From contig JACATO010000132.1 in the NCBI GenBank assembly GCA_018389105.1, positions 1,996,501 to 2,060,500 on the forward strand: 64,000 nt of DNA, in the 5' to 3' direction. The notes beneath the pieces are model-generated. The model ran no database searches. It worked only from the letters and a program-made list of their open reading frames with translations, and was not told the origin of the DNA. Positions within the stretch are counted from its first letter, which is position 1; the number at the start of each line of letters is the position of its first letter. Of this stretch, positions 1 to 13,125 are shown one piece after another. The position numbers and the translations under genes are program-made. This stretch comes from Nautilus pompilius (Eukaryota > Mollusca > Cephalopoda > Nautilida > Nautilidae).

Positions 1-1058
1 TTTATGCCCTAGTATTAGGCAAGCAGTCAGAACTCCCCAACCTTGTATATTTTTATTATCTGTTTACATGTTTTGCTTTTTCATTTTCTTTTGTTGGGTG
101 GGGGGGGGGCTTTAAAAGATGGAATTTTGGGATTTTATTACTTTGACTATTTTTACTAACTATAGGACTCATTAGGATATTTCATCAGATTACAGACATC
201 CGAAAAATCCTGATAGGTTGTACACTATTATCTAAAATAAAGTTTCTGCTTTGTTGGTTTTGTCCCTGACTACAGCTTCGTATATTACTCTGTGAATCCA
301 TCTTTTTGTTTTTGTTTTACATTGTTCTAGCAGCTTTAACATTTTTGGAAAGAGACCCCCCCCCTGCCTCTGTCTGTCTGCCTTTTCATGATCATTACAG
401 TATAAGGAAAATAAGATTTAATGTATCTTCTTTTACAATGCTTCCGTTTTAAAGAATACAGGGTATGTTCTGATTTCTATTGAAGAAAAACATTTCTGAG
501 ATTTTGACTTCGGATCAGAAATCTGTGGTGCAACTTTAAATATATTTCTGCTAATCAGCTGTGATTTAAAAAAAAAATATATATATGAAAAAGAATGCTA
601 CATTTTGAGGTATTCTTTTGAATTTTGCACAGCTGTGCTGTAGAGTTTATTTTAAACTTAATTGGCTTTTTTTATACGAATGCAAGTTGGGACTTAGAAT
701 ATTAGTTAATTTTGTTTTGATATATTAAAAGTATGAGAAAACAGTTTGAAGCTAAGATGTGTTTTTAAAGCTAGATTTCTATGATCGCCACATTCAGACT
801 GACACCAGTACCTTCTGTATTACCCATCTATTATATGCACAAAATATATAGACTGTGTTACTTAGTTTAAAGAAAGAGAAAATCAGTTGCGGTTTGTTTT
901 TTTTTGTTTTTTTTTATATTACTTCAGTTTTCTGGAATAAATGGTAACAACTCAAGGAAGAAATTAAAAACCATTATGTTAAGTATTCATTTGCCTCACT
1001 TTGAAATATATACAGAAATAGTCTTTGAACGTAACCCTGCTGCTACCTGTCCTTGCAG
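1..1058 (+). other. probable last intron of a + strand gene
   Basis: No coding signal is seen. The stretch is A+T-rich, with a run of ten G at 110-119 and nine C at 356-364. It ends in a good splice acceptor: a pyrimidine-rich stretch (CTGCTACCTGTCCTTGCAG) ending at 1058. Reading it as an intron depends entirely on the exon candidate that follows. Confidence 0.35.
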
Positions 1059-1187
1059 GTAGATTTGAGAAATGAAAACATCTGGGTGGAGTTAAATGGA
1101 ACATGTTTTAGTTACATAACTCCTGCTGTACCCCAGAGGAGAGTGAAGCAAACCATCTACAGTCTCGTACAGACTATCGTCAGTTAG
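1059..1187 (+). CDS. candidate terminal coding exon of an unrecognised gene
   Basis: After a strong acceptor at 1058, one frame stays open for 42 codons and ends at TAG (1185-1187). The peptide begins VDLRNENIWVELNG and ends VKQTIYSLVQTIVS. It has a balanced, globular-looking composition (Trp, Cys, Pro, charged residues), unlike the Lys/Asn/Phe/Leu-rich peptides read from surrounding sequence, and the segment is visibly richer in G+C than its flanks. It lacks a start codon, as expected for a last exon. AATAAA signals lie 600-800 bases downstream. I do not recognise the protein family. A 42-codon open frame can occur by chance here, so the call rests on the acceptor, composition and downstream polyadenylation signals together. 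Confidence 0.4.
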   Translation, partial: VDLRNENIWVELNGTCFSYITPAVPQRRVKQTIYSLVQTIVS

Positions 1188-1844
1188 AGTAAAGATGTTT
1201 TCTGTCTGTTGTACGTTCATCCACTCTTTTTCAGACATAACTGTCTCTATGTAGGATATCCTACACAAAGGAAGTTTTCTGAAAAATACAGGATGGTGAC
1301 TCGGTCCATTGCTGCGGATGTTTTTATTATATAGCTAGTTGCCTTTTAAAATTATTAATTAAGGAATGTTTCATAAATTACTGAGCTTCGGTTACTACCA
1401 ACTATAACAGTGAGTGGTAGACAACTGACTCCTTCCTTCCCTCCCTCTTACTGTCTGACCCAGCATAGCCACCCACCAGAATAGATGTGCTATGTGGCAA
1501 TCTCTTGATAAACTTTAATTTCTTACCACACAAATACACAGATTTTCACTTGTTTACAAAGCAAAGTTCATGAATATTTTAATATTATATTAAAAGGACG
1601 CAGCTGTAGTGAATATGCTTGAGTCTGTCCCCTTTTTTTTGTTGTTGCTTTTTTCTCCACAGCATTTTGAGGTTTTTCTGCCTACATATTCATATCTACG
1701 TCGGTTCTTTTCTGTTTCTTGAAGAATTTTGTTTTTTTTTTTGTGCTAAAAGAAAAAAAACATCCCATATTATTATTATTATTATCACTTTATATACTGT
1801 CTAAATAAAAGAATGGAATTTCTCATCAAAGTTCTTTTTGAAGC

Positions 1845-1862
1845 TATATATATATATATATA
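1845..1862. repeat. (TA)n microsatellite
   Basis: An uninterrupted run of nine TA dinucleotides. Confidence 0.95.
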
Positions 1863-1987
1863 AATAATGATGGGTGATAATCAATGTGTGGGTGTTTTAA
1901 ATCAATGCTGTCTTTCTCCTCTTAAAAATCCACAACTGGATTATTTTTACACGAAAGAATCGATCAGTAATTTTTTTTCAAACACTC

Positions 1988-1993
1988 AATAAA
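1988..1993 (+). promoter_or_regulatory. polyadenylation signal AATAAA
   Basis: A canonical hexamer with a T/GT-rich element just downstream. It is a likely 3' end for the gene whose last exon may be 1059-1187. AATAAA is common in A+T-rich DNA, so the support is positional. Confidence 0.35.
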
Positions 1994-2504
1994 TGTAAAT
2001 TATTGATATACCTTTGCATTCGTGACTCTTTTTTTTTTTTCCTCTATTTACTGTAAACCAAAAAAGCTGATCAGCCGATATTCCCACCTATTTATAGTAT
2101 AGTGGTAATGACATCGCTAAAGGGAGATAATAAAAACTCACTTTCGAAAGTTTTCAGCAATAGATTGCTGGTGTTTCAGTTTTAAGTGGAATATTTACAA
2201 GAAGCCATCACGATTTGCATAAAGCATACCACCAGTGTAAAAATTAAATTAAATTATTGAAAAACATACAGTTCAATTCTTTAAATAAGTAGGCTTATCT
2301 TCACTTGTCCATTATCGCATAAATGCTGTTGTTCAGCGATCCGCAGATATTTATGCTCGTTTCTATGCACTATAGACTTGTATGCTCAACAAAATTTTAA
2401 AAGAGAAAACTGGTTCTGAGTTTATTTATAAACACAAAATATTTTCTTTTGTTATTGTTGTTTTTTCTCATTTATTAAGCGTTACAAATAGAACTGACTA
2501 ATAT

Positions 2505-2830
2505 TGCTCATTGAGCTAGAGAGGGGGGACTGCTAAGTTTGAGGTCTCAAGTTCGAGGGTGGCTTGGTTTGGCACCCCTCCCATGCATCATCTTCTCACT
2601 ATTCTCCAATGGCTGGATTTTCTCCAGATCTTTGGCTTCCTCCCACATCTAAAAAAAAGGGGTTATAGTGGGAACTTTCTGCAGTAGGTGTGCAGCTAGC
2701 CTCTGCACCCTAGTCAGTACAGACGCTTTGCACAAATCCAGGGAAGAAGAATGCCGCTTACTATGTCTGCCTGCCAAGGGGAACTGGCCAACCCCAGCTC
2801 AGTAACATTACTGTATATTTCTTGGTAACA
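2505..2830 (+). repeat. tRNA-derived SINE, copy 1
   Basis: The head reads as a pol III promoter. An A-box-like TGAGCTAGAGAGGGG lies at 2512-2526 and a B-box-like CTCAAGTTCGAGGG at 2545-2558. The body follows with TTTTCTCCAGATC...CTTCCTCCCACATCT (about 2618-2650), then an A run and GGGAACTTTCTGCAGTA (about 2670-2686). The same body module recurs in inverted copies near 8.85 and 41.4 kb, and a related head near 36.6 kb, so this is a dispersed family. The 3' boundary is approximate, and no clear target-site duplication was found. Confidence 0.65.
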
Positions 2831-5530
2831 CACAGTCCTACACAGCTGTTTCAGACTCTTAAAGCTTTACTACTAATTATTTTAAGATACGGCTGTTAAC
2901 TGTTACTTTGCTTGTTGGTGTTTTGGGGCAGCTGGTTAGGAAAGTTAACTATTATTCTACAGGTTTCCTTGTGGTCTAAAGGATGCTCTTTGTATTATAA
3001 TCAAAAAATGTTGAAGTTATAAAGAGAATTTATTGTTTGGAGAAAAAAGGCATAAGGTTGATAGTACACCATTCTGAAGTCAGTTCTTAGCTAAACAGAA
3101 CCGATGAATGCACTTTAAATTTCCTTGCCTTTTAAGGAAAGGGACTTGGGAGAAAGAAATATGTAGTTATTTCAAAGGAACTCACTCAAAAGGCAAACTT
3201 TTGGTTTGACAGCTTTTGTGGATATACTCAAATTGTAACTCAGTGGCATGGATGATCAGATATATCACAGTGAAGTAGGCTTGCATACAAATAACAAAGT
3301 TTTCTCATTTCTTTCACTCCATTACCAGAGGTGATCTCTCGTTTAAGACTTCTGGCTGGTTAAAGCATTAGAGGATGTCAGGTACCATAAAAGAGTTGGC
3401 TTTTAACTTCCTTGTTCTTTATCCCTCTAAGGTTTGATCCATTTGAACCCACTTAAAATGTTCAGGTGGAATTTATTTCTTACACTTTGTGAAATAAACA
3501 CATAATTGCTTTTTGTTATTTTTGTAGCCAAATGTTATGTTAACGTTTCCATTTTTGATAAAGGTGTTTTAACTTGTCGTCATAACATGGAAAACGGGTA
3601 TTTAGATTGAAACACAGAAACAGCTTTCATGATAATTAGAAAGTTTCATTATTTTTTTTTTAAAGATAGAATTTTACATATTTAATAATCAGTAATTTGC
3701 GCATATGAATTCATTGATGATTGAATAAGTGTTTTATCCACCAAGGAAATTTGCATGTTTTCTTATTAAAACATTTAAAGGATTGTTCTAGTGTTTTTGT
3801 CAACTTTTTAATATTCTGGTACATAAAAAAAAAAAAAAAAAAATCATCATTGGAGATCTGTCCACAATGATAAGACTTAACTGAAAAAGTTTAATTAGTG
3901 AAATAAGTTGCAACACCTTTTAGAAATTCTCTTACCAACTCCAGTTACATTTGCCTTAGGCAGTAAGCTCACTGCTGTGCACGTTCTGAAATGTTTTCTC
4001 TCATTATCATTGCACTGCATTAATATATCTGCTTATCCCCCCACCACTCATTATCATGTATTCTTTGTCTCAATACCCCCCCCATTTTACTGGTCACTGC
4101 AGATAATCATTATTATGCATTTTTTTCAGACACCAAGACTGTTACATCGGGTCATCTTGTGGTAGATCTCATTAAAGAGATTTTCACATATGGCGAATTG
4201 GAAAAAAAGGGGGGATCTTTAATGGTCACTGTAAAGAATCAATTGTCCTTGCACTGTATTTACATGTCACTTGATGTGATCCTTTTGTTGTTTTAAAGAT
4301 GAAGTAAAAGTGAATCTTTGTCCAGTGTACATGCTGTTTATTTAACCCTCTTTTTGGAACATTTTTTACACTACAGGCAGGTGTTCTTCTGTTAATCATG
4401 AAATATGGTAGTGTTCCTCTCTTTGGGACCCAAACGCTCCTGAACCATTGTTCTCATCCCTCTGCACATTCGCTGCTATCAGTGCCACCCTGATTTACTT
4501 CAGGACTACCTATATAGGTTTAACCTGTTGATTTTCAGGAAACAATCTTAAAAACAGTTGTCGGACCCAAGGAATTGATTTTTGGGGATACTAGCCTTTC
4601 AAAGGTCCTATCATTTGGTTATCTTACATTATATATATATAATCATCTAGTTTTTTCTTAGTAAAGTTTAAACAACAAAAAACAGCCTCATTTTGGTATC
4701 TTTTTAATATAAACATATGGAGGCTGCTTTTCTCTTTTGTTTTCTAATATCCATAGTTGAGATATTTTTAATCAAAAGAGTGGGAGGTAATGATTTCCAC
4801 TGTTTAATTTGGATTTTTAGCTGTCTGTGATTTCCAGAATACAAGTCTTGATTTCAGTTGGTGGCTACTGAACTTGTTTCCATTAATATAAAAACAGAAC
4901 AAATATGAACACATGAAATGAAATGAAATTACAAAGATTGCAAAAGAAAAAAAATGGTTTGTGCTAGCTGAGGATTCATGCATTCAGAACATCATAACTT
5001 ATCCAATGAAATGAATCATTTTAAAGCCATTTCTTCTGTTCTCTTGACCAACAGTGTAGCTTCACTTGGCCTGCGATCCCCATTTTTTTTTTTAAATATA
5101 GAGTGTATCTTTATCACACTGTAACTCGGTGCACTTTCTATTTTTTTTTTTTTTGCCACAAGTTATGCTAATTGATAAGAATGCATACTATGCTTGCAGC
5201 TTGTGTGGACGTTAACTATCATTGAATGCTGAATTTATCTTATTCTTTAACCAGATGTCTTATGAATGTCATGTTTCGAACAAGATCTTAATTTCTTAAT
5301 TTTGGAGATGTTTTTATTCTCATGTATACAATTTAAATTTACTGTTCCAACAATCCGCCTTACCATTGGAATAAAAGCTCATGATGTACCAAGATATTCT
5401 TGGCTTCACTTCTTTTATTGGTTATTTTTACAAACTGACTTTTCAGGTTATCTGTAATGTTTTAGCAATTTATTAAGCTTTGGTAAGCCTGTCTGCCATA
5501 ACTGTATGGCAATTTGTTTTGTTTCAACAG
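2831..5530. other. non-coding stretch
   Basis: No gene is recognised. It contains a 19-base A run at 3825-3843 and a T-rich acceptor at 4129 followed by a 56-codon open frame to a TAA at 4297-4299, which is within chance expectation. Short poly-T runs lie near 5080 and 5145. Confidence 0.5.
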
Positions 5531-5920
5531 GGTCAAGTCTGTTTATTTTACCTGTTCTCAGCTTCTGACCCATCTCATTGGAGACATTCTGCCGCTTATG
5601 TCACACATCAACTTGTCATGTTTTTTGGGTTATTCTTGATGCTATTGCTAGATTCTCTAGCTTGTCTTGGAAAGGATCTCCATCAAATGGCCCATTTTTT
5701 TTTGTTCATTGTGGAACTGCCCAGACATTTTCTTTACTTATCTTTACCTTACATTTTTGGTATCTTCTCCATTATCGTGGTTTCTCTTATGCTTATAAAT
5801 GTTCTTCGTAGAAAGAGAGAGCTACTTAAACCAGATCAGCAATCATTATTATCACTATACCCCAGCTTTATTTCTCCATCACTGATTTCTTACACTGCAA
5901 ATAGTGAGACAGAATTTTAG
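5531..5920 (+). CDS. open frame with predicted membrane segments, possible exon
   Basis: A good splice acceptor (TTTTGTTTCAACAG, ending 5530) opens onto 129 codons ending in TAG. The translation has hydrophobic segments at about residues 28-46 and 70-92. The second is followed by a basic stretch (LRRKRELLKPDQQ) and a polar tail, as in a membrane protein with a cytosolic C-terminus. Against this, the strand is pyrimidine-rich, which depletes stop codons and creates false Leu/Phe/Ser membrane segments, and a second frame is also open at 5578-5811. No family is recognised. It is one of the longest open frames in the window but could still be chance. Confidence 0.25.
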   Translation, partial: GQVCLFYLFSASDPSHWRHSAAYVTHQLVMFFGLFLMLLLDSLACLGKDLHQMAHFFLFIVELPRHFLYLSLPYIFGIFSIIVVSLMLINVLRRKRELLKPDQQSLLSLYPSFISPSLISYTANSETEF

Positions 5921-8834
5921 ATAGATTTCTCTATCTAGCATTTGTTTTCTGCACTACTCATCATTGATATGGAATCTAAATCTAGTTGACTGTTGTGTAC
6001 ATTTACAGGATCAACTCTGCTCACCCTTTTCGCAAATAACTGACTTCTTCAGGATCCACAGATTTATTTTTGCTTCCCTCTATCTTGAATCTGAAATTGA
6101 AACCTTTGACTGCTTTTTTACAGTGGTACTTTCATTTAGCTATTAATTTCTATCATGAGCAATATCCTTTCTCTCTTTTAAACACAGATCTCTTGGAAAT
6201 GAGTTCATTCAGAAACATTTTACAATACCTGCTTTCTTGATTATTTTTTGATCAGCATGTATACTGCCTCATTGGTTTTAGAAATGAAGCTGATGTCAGA
6301 TGTATTTTCACCAGTAAGATCAAGTTTTCATAATGCGAACATCTTTTACTCACTCTCATTTTATATTGGTTTTATCAGTTCTCTGTCTTCCAGTGTCTAA
6401 GCAAAAATCTTGATCAAAATATTTATTTTGAACTCTCTAGATAAATGTTAGCATTTGTAAAATTTCCTCTGTGTGTGTGTGTTCAAATGTTTTCTTTTTT
6501 CACATATTGTGGTGACCAAGCAAACTATGGCTAGAGTTGTATAAAGAATATTCTAAAAACATTTATAAAGACACTCTGTTGACTAGATAAAGTTTTGGAA
6601 TTTACCAAATCATTCCAAGAAACGAAAACAAATATCTTTTTGTGTTTGAACATTCTGAACTTTGCTTCCCTGTCTGTTTTTTTTTTATTTTTTTTTATGC
6701 TATATAGAAAAAAATGTGTGGCTTATTAACAGTACAGGTGTTGTTAGTGTACAGGGATTTATAGTCACTGCTCATATTTATTTCCTTCCTATAATCAGTA
6801 TTGTCTTGTGATAATTTAAAACAGATAGATTTACTCAAACCACAGGATGAGATCAGGGTTACATAAGGATCTTGTTAAAAAGTACATTACTTGTTTGCAA
6901 GGTCACATGACTGACATGACCTCAGGTGCACTATTCACTTCTATCAGAAGTACAAGATTAAACACTTGCTAGTGGAGGGAAACAGTTTTATTAAGGAAAG
7001 GTTTGGAATCAAAAGTGTAAGCAAGCAATGTTCTGTAACCATGTGCTATGCCTTGGTAAATGAACAGAAAGTGGGAATTATTTATAACTAGATAAATACA
7101 ATCTTCTAACCAGCATGCGAGTAATTCACTTCAGAATTATCTCCCTTACACAAATTCATGATTGCTATCTAGAGTGAGGAAGAGTCGGTCACCTACATAC
7201 TACCTTCTCAGGATTCTTTGTTCTCTGCTATTATCAGTTGGTAGAAAACAATATAAAATTTTGTTTTATCTCTGAAACAATATTTTCGTAAGTTTAAATA
7301 AGTGAATTATTGATTTCTACTAGAATCATCAATTATTATTAGATCTGGCTATCCAAAAAAGGAAAAGAATTATAACAATTTTTAAAATTATTATTACAAA
7401 GTAAATTTTGTTTGTTTTTTGTTTTTACATCTTTTTTTCTTCTTTCTTTCTTTCTTTCTTTTGAGAAATTTTGTGATTTAGAACTGAGAATAAGTGGTCA
7501 GGAACAATCTCGTTATCTGTTGATTTTCCACGTGAGTACTGGTAATTAATTAATTGGCCAGCTCAGGTGTGCCACAAAGTCTTAGCTAACTGATCTAAGC
7601 TGTTGTTTTTTTTTGCTTGTTAAAGGCTTCACTAAACTATAAGACATCTTTTACAAATATTTTAGATTGTTAATAACATTTTCTTCAGGCCCAGATGTGT
7701 GTTTTGTTTTACCAACATTTTGTTAAGCTTATATATATTAATCATCTTCATTATGCAACTTATTTGCCAATAATTTTAGGTTCTTTTATTCTTAAAAACA
7801 CATTGTTGTTGGTATGTTCTGAACCTTTAAGAACAGATTTATTTTATCTAAACAACAGACCAAACTTCCAGGTGATACTGATGTGTGTGTTTGTAGGTGA
7901 CTTATTCCTATGATCTTGCAGGCACTTTGCTTATCTGTCAGTTGGACTACTTCATAGCATAGGACACAGTAACACTACAAGAGAATTTTGAAAATAGCCA
8001 ACAACCTGAACTATAGCCACTTGGTGACTGAAGTTAATATGCTAATAATATTGCAAACATAATTAGTCATTTTTAGTAACTAAATAATTATATAGCATCT
8101 GAAGTTTTCTTTGATTTGTAGAAGTTCTTAAGATGCATATATAGTAGCATATAACATAAATCAGTATATTTTTCGATAACATATTTACATTTATTGTATG
8201 ACTCTTTTCTTTAGAGAAACAGAAATTATAACTACAAACGCTGATTGACGTAAATACTTTATAAGCTAGCAGTATTATTTAGATTTTAAACTGTGCAAAT
8301 GGATTTTTAGCTACTAAGTTTTTGAGATGGAAGATGGGTTTAACTAATTGGAATTTATGCTTGAATGAAATACATTTTGCATGTTTGTTTTTTTGCCCTT
8401 AATTAAGATGGGCTGATTTTAATAGCTGAATGAATAGTATCTTATTTCTGTTGCGGGTTCTTACTGTACATATGTGCCTGGAAAATATGGCTTAAAAGTG
8501 TAATCCTAAAAAACTTTGTTCTTCTGACCGTCTATATTTACTATAGCAGTTTCCCAAAGGCCTGAAGGAATTTTAAACACCTGAGGCAAAGACTGCTCAA
8601 GGTGTTAGAGTGCACCTGTTTAGAGGTGGGAGGAAATGAGAGTATCTAGAGAAAATTCTTGCAGAAAGACTTCAAAAGAAAGAAAAAAGGTCTTTAGCCA
8701 AATACTATAAACTTTACTGCTGAAAATGTCAAGAGATGATGTGGGAGAAATGGTAATGATAAAAGATGTACTGGATTGCTTTTGTCTTGTCCCTTATGCC
8801 AACTCTAGCCAGAGGGAAAAGGAGTGGGGAGGTG
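5921..8834. other. non-coding stretch
   Basis: No gene seen. Simple repeats include a TTTC microsatellite at 7437-7462. The rest is A+T-rich sequence with no recognisable structure. Confidence 0.5.
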
Positions 8835-8965
8835 CTTAATACTGGAAAGTTCCAATTTTTCAGATGTGGAAAGGTACACCAAACTGAGTCAGTCCCAACT
8901 GGGATTCAAACTCGACCCATCAACTTTAGCAGTTAAGGAGTCTACCATTGGGCCACACTATCTCA
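8835..8965 (-). repeat. tRNA-derived SINE, copy 2 (inverted)
   Basis: On the minus strand the head reads TGTGGCCCAATGGTAGAC (A box, complement of 8940-8957), then GGGTCGAGTTTGAATCCC (B box, complement of 8901-8918), in the order and spacing of a tRNA. It continues into TTCCACATCTGAAAAATTGG and GGAACTTTCCAGTA, the same module as copy 1. Of all copies in the window this head is the closest to a tRNA. Confidence 0.7.
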
Positions 8966-11900
8966 TACTAGGTTTCACAGGATCAAGTGAAAATAGTGTA
9001 AATAACTATATATGGGTGTTCATTGGTTCTGTTTAATTGTTAAACAGTTTATTACATTATACATTGCTGCACAGTACTTGTCAAGCTAGGATGGTTATTT
9101 ATTACTTAATCCATAGCTATTGCATAAATCACAGCATCAAGTTAACTGAATTTATGCAAACAAGAGCAATTTCTGATACTGTACAGTCTCGATCTGCTGC
9201 TGACTTCACCACAGTTATATCTTATTCTTCTATTGTTCAGAATTTATTTTTATTTTAAAAAATATATACTATTATGATTGGCATTCAAAGATTTTAATAA
9301 TAATAGAAAAAAAGTTTATTATTTAAAACTTAACTATATTTTGTAATTTCCATCAGATGCATTCATCTTGTAGTTTATCTCTTTGTAATAATGGATGAGA
9401 GTCCTGTAGATCTTGTTAGCAGATGACATTAAACAATAGATTGGTTTTGCAAATACTGCATCTTTTTATAGTAGAATCAGAAATTACTAATGGTTATAAG
9501 AACACGTACAGAGCTAGGAAAGAACTAGAGATTGCATTGATTTGCTGTTTCGGTTTATACAATTTTCTGGAAAATAAGTTTATTGATTAGGTTTGGATAA
9601 ATACTACATGAAGACTGTGCTGTTGTCACCATGGCTATAGAAATACACTTGACCAAAGGTTTTCTTTAAGCAAAAAAAAAAAATATTTGAAGCAGGAAGA
9701 AAGTTTTTTTTGTTTATCTATTTACCTTTAATAACTTAAAAACATGTGTATGTTTTTATCTGAGCATTGTTATTATTGCTATTTTCTCTTCCATAAATTC
9801 TGACAGTTTCTTTTCACCAAAGTCTCAAGCATCCATTTCTCTGCTGGCTGACCTGGTATTAAGAAGTTCCAATAGTTTTGATAGTTCAGTGAACAACCAT
9901 GGATTCTACACACAGTTTAAATATTTCCAGTTAGTGTTAACTGCTTAACTTTTATCTGTTTGGAAGCCCTGTGAGACACAGGCTCTTCTACTCTGTCATA
10001 CAGTTGGCTTTGGCTTGGATTTTTGGGAGGTGATATAATGCAGGAGAACATGAATTAAATAAGATATTGTGAAGTAGTAAATTTTTCTGAGTAATAAATT
10101 ACATTTGTATATTTACTGGGATGGGCAGTGTAAAGTGAATAACTAAAAAGAATTCGTTTTTATTTTATTTTGTATTTCCATTAATTAGAAATACCTACTG
10201 AAAGCTTGCAACAAAAACAAAACAACAAATCATCGTCTTATTTAAAATAAAAGGTTTAAAGTAAAAGTTCAAAGAGGTCTTATTAAGTTTCAGTATAAAG
10301 CCCAGTATTCACTGATGGCTGATCAGTCTCAAAGGCTACTATGCAAGGTTCTCCCATCATCTCATCTGCTCATTGTCTCAGAAGATTTCTACATATTCAA
10401 TTTGTGGGGCTGCCATTTGCTTAGTGTCAAGTCTTACTGGTAGTCCCCATAAATCAAACAGAGTTTGTCCCACCAATATGTTTTAAAATTTCTACCAGAC
10501 AGGAAAACACACTGGCCTTTAGAAACAACAGATGTATTGCTATATTCTGGGCAACCCCTGACATTAAATATTTCTTTTTCTATTGTTTTGATTGAGAACC
10601 CTGAACATGTGTTGAACAGATTTTGAGAGGACATTAAATTAATCTGTCTGCCATAGTCATTGGGTTGGTGTCTCTGTCTCCTTAACTGGGCTTGATCAGC
10701 TGCAGAAAATCTAAACAGGATTACAGGGAAGTTGGTTGTGAAACATTTTGATTGGTAAGTGAAGGAATAGATAGAGTACCATCACCAGATTTAACTACCT
10801 TCCACCACTTCCTCTGTTTCTGAACTAAATAACTTAGGTGTACATCTATGGCAAGTATGCATTAAAGCTCCTTTTTTTTTCTTTCTTTATTTTTCTAAAA
10901 TAATTGTAATGCAACGCAAATGTTTGTTTTCCAGAATTATTGTTCCATTTTTTGTGTGCAAAACAATGAACATGGATATGAAAGGCTTGGTATAACTAGT
11001 TTCATTATGTACTTGAAAGTGATAGTGTAAATGTCATCAAACAATTCATGTACATGTAACAGATTCTAAGAGGCAATAGATTCTGATCAGACTATGGTAT
11101 TTTCATATATTCTAAGCAATCTGTCTAGCTTTTAACTTTAAAAAAAGACTGAAAATTAATTCTGATTACGCATTTGTCCAAATTTCTATCTTTTATCACA
11201 TATTTAATCAGACCGGACTGACTTTCAACTTGCAACTAGCGATGGATGATAGAAATTTTTCTTTAGAAAATCTTGTGAATCAAATGATATGAAATATTCT
11301 CTCAAACCCAAAAGAGAAAAGGACAAATTTCAGAGCCTTCTGTTTACATTTCAAGCAGTTGACTAAACATTATTCTTATGTGATGTTATTCCACTTGAAT
11401 GATTGATTTATTTACTTTATCCTGAAACGATTGCTCTGTGCTATTTTTTTAGAAATTTATTTAGAGTTTTATCATATGATTTTGTGCATAAAGTAGGAAA
11501 GAACCTCAGTGCATTTACATTTTATTACACCTGCAAAAAACATCTATTTTTGCCCTATGACTGATGATTGCGGCAGCAGCTAAAATAATGTCAGCCACTC
11601 TGACACACAACCATTAGTCTACCCCCACACAACATCTGAAAACTGCTTTCATAGTTAAATAAAGTTAATTTTTATGTTTTAAATAATATTTCAATTTTTC
11701 CTCTCTCTCTCACACACACCACACACACACACATAAGACTGTATTTCCTTTAATTAAAGCAAAAACAAAAGTTTAGAACTCTGTTTTAGGAAGATGTATT
11801 TATTTATTGTTTTCTGAAAGTTGATGAAGTAAGTAAGCATTGTGTTTACTTAATCATTTTTTATTCATAATTAGAATTTCTGTCACCTTTGATTTATTAC

Positions 11901-12713
11901 TGAACAGAGAACTGGGTTAAGGATTTAGTCAGTTTTATGTGCTGGCTGTATAAATAAATAGATTATTGGTGGGTCCACAGTGGATGGGAAAATCTAGTAT
12001 TAATCTGGTCTAAAAAATAGCCAGTTTTTGTAAAATTTTGATTCAAGAAAAAGGATTAGCCCCCCCCTTTTTTTATGATGTTTCTGAGCAAATGCAATAG
12101 AAGCCAATAGAAATAGTATTTTGGAAGTTGTGATTTTCAGAAAGCTTATGTTTTAAACAAAAATAATAGAAATTCCTGTTTTGTTGGTCTTCCTCACTTG
12201 TTTATAATAATAATACTTTTCTGTGTAGCTTTGAATAGTGACGAACAGGCCAGAGTTTATGGAAAATATTTCTGATAGAGCCGTGAAAAGAAAGGGAGCA
12301 GCAGCCTTTTTTTTTTAAGTCCAAAAGATGCATTAAAAATTTGCTGTTAGACGAGTGTGTGTGTGTGCACTGCTGGTGGGCCTCCTGACAGCCTGGACTT
12401 GAAAATTGCTCTGGTAACAAGGCCACAATGTCAGTGGGTTAAATATTCAAACCAGAGGTTGGGGGAGTAATTTATTTTTGTGGTGGCTGTACACCTCAGA
12501 AGAAGTCAGGGATTTGGGATCTTTATCCATCTTTTGGTTGCACTGTTGGGAGGAACTTGACTGAAGCCCAGAGCAGATTTGGTGTTTAGGAGAAGTTTTT
12601 GTAAAGATGGCAGCTTTCAGGAGATGGGCTAGGTTACACGAAGAATCGGTTTGATTCTTAAACTTGTTTGCTCTATTACTATCAACAACAGCTTTTGTAT
12701 TTTATTCCATTTA
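8966..12713. other. non-coding stretch
   Basis: No gene or transposon recognised. It contains a compound CT/CA microsatellite at 11700-11733 and a few A and T runs. Confidence 0.5.
11700..11733. repeat. compound (CT)n(CA)n microsatellite
   Basis: About eight CT units followed by interrupted CA units. Confidence 0.9.
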
Positions 12714-13125
12714 CAGCTGTCCCTCGCCAACCACGGGGTTACGTTCTTGAAACCCTCTGCGCGGTTGGTGAGACTAAAGGCTCATGGGAAAATGGGGGTT
12801 TATATTCCATGGCCACTCTTTTCACTCGATAACCATATAATATAGAATACAGAAATAGTATTACCTTTGATATCACGATGATGGTCGTCTTGGAGAAGGG
12901 GAGGCTGGTTGGTGACAATTCTGGTGGACGGTGGAGGTGGTAGTTAGTCCTTTTATAAGAGAGAGGGGTTAGAGAGATGAGGGGCTGTCCTTACCAAATG
13001 GCAACCCTGCTGTTAACATGAGTGTAGGCACACTTGAAACACTGCCTCACTAAGCTGGAACATGGTGCGTATAAACTGCAGATATGAGAAACTGATCACT
13101 GTGGTTGTTAGTGAGTCGGTGCTCG
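12714..13125. mobile_element. Tigger/pogo-like non-autonomous TIR element (probable)
   Basis: It begins CAGCTGTCCCTCGCC directly after a TA dinucleotide. CAG...TCCCTCG is the recognised terminal style of Tigger/pogo-type elements, which duplicate TA. The next bases form an imperfect inverted pair around CCAACCACGGGG and CGCGGTTGG. The complement of about 13085-13120 (CTCACTAACAACCACAG...) weakly resembles the left end, giving an approximate right boundary. No transposase is visible, so this would be a deletion derivative. The right end is uncertain. Confidence 0.5.

Larger units (their letters stand above)
1188..2030 (+). other. probable 3' UTR with polyadenylation signals
   Basis: If 1059-1187 is a last exon, this is its 3' UTR. 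Two AATAAA hexamers are present, at 1804-1809 and 1988-1993. The second is followed within about 25-45 bases by a TG- and then T-rich stretch (GTGACTC plus a T run at 2030), the usual downstream element, so it is the better cleavage candidate. The region also holds a short TAT repeat near 1770-1785 and a (TA)n run at 1845-1862. Confidence 0.35.

Noticed and set aside
4130..4299. Acceptor followed by a 56-codon frame (TKTVTSGHLVVDLIKEIF...)
   Set aside because: Protein-like, but length is within chance and there is no convincing donor or partner exon. Kept only as a note.
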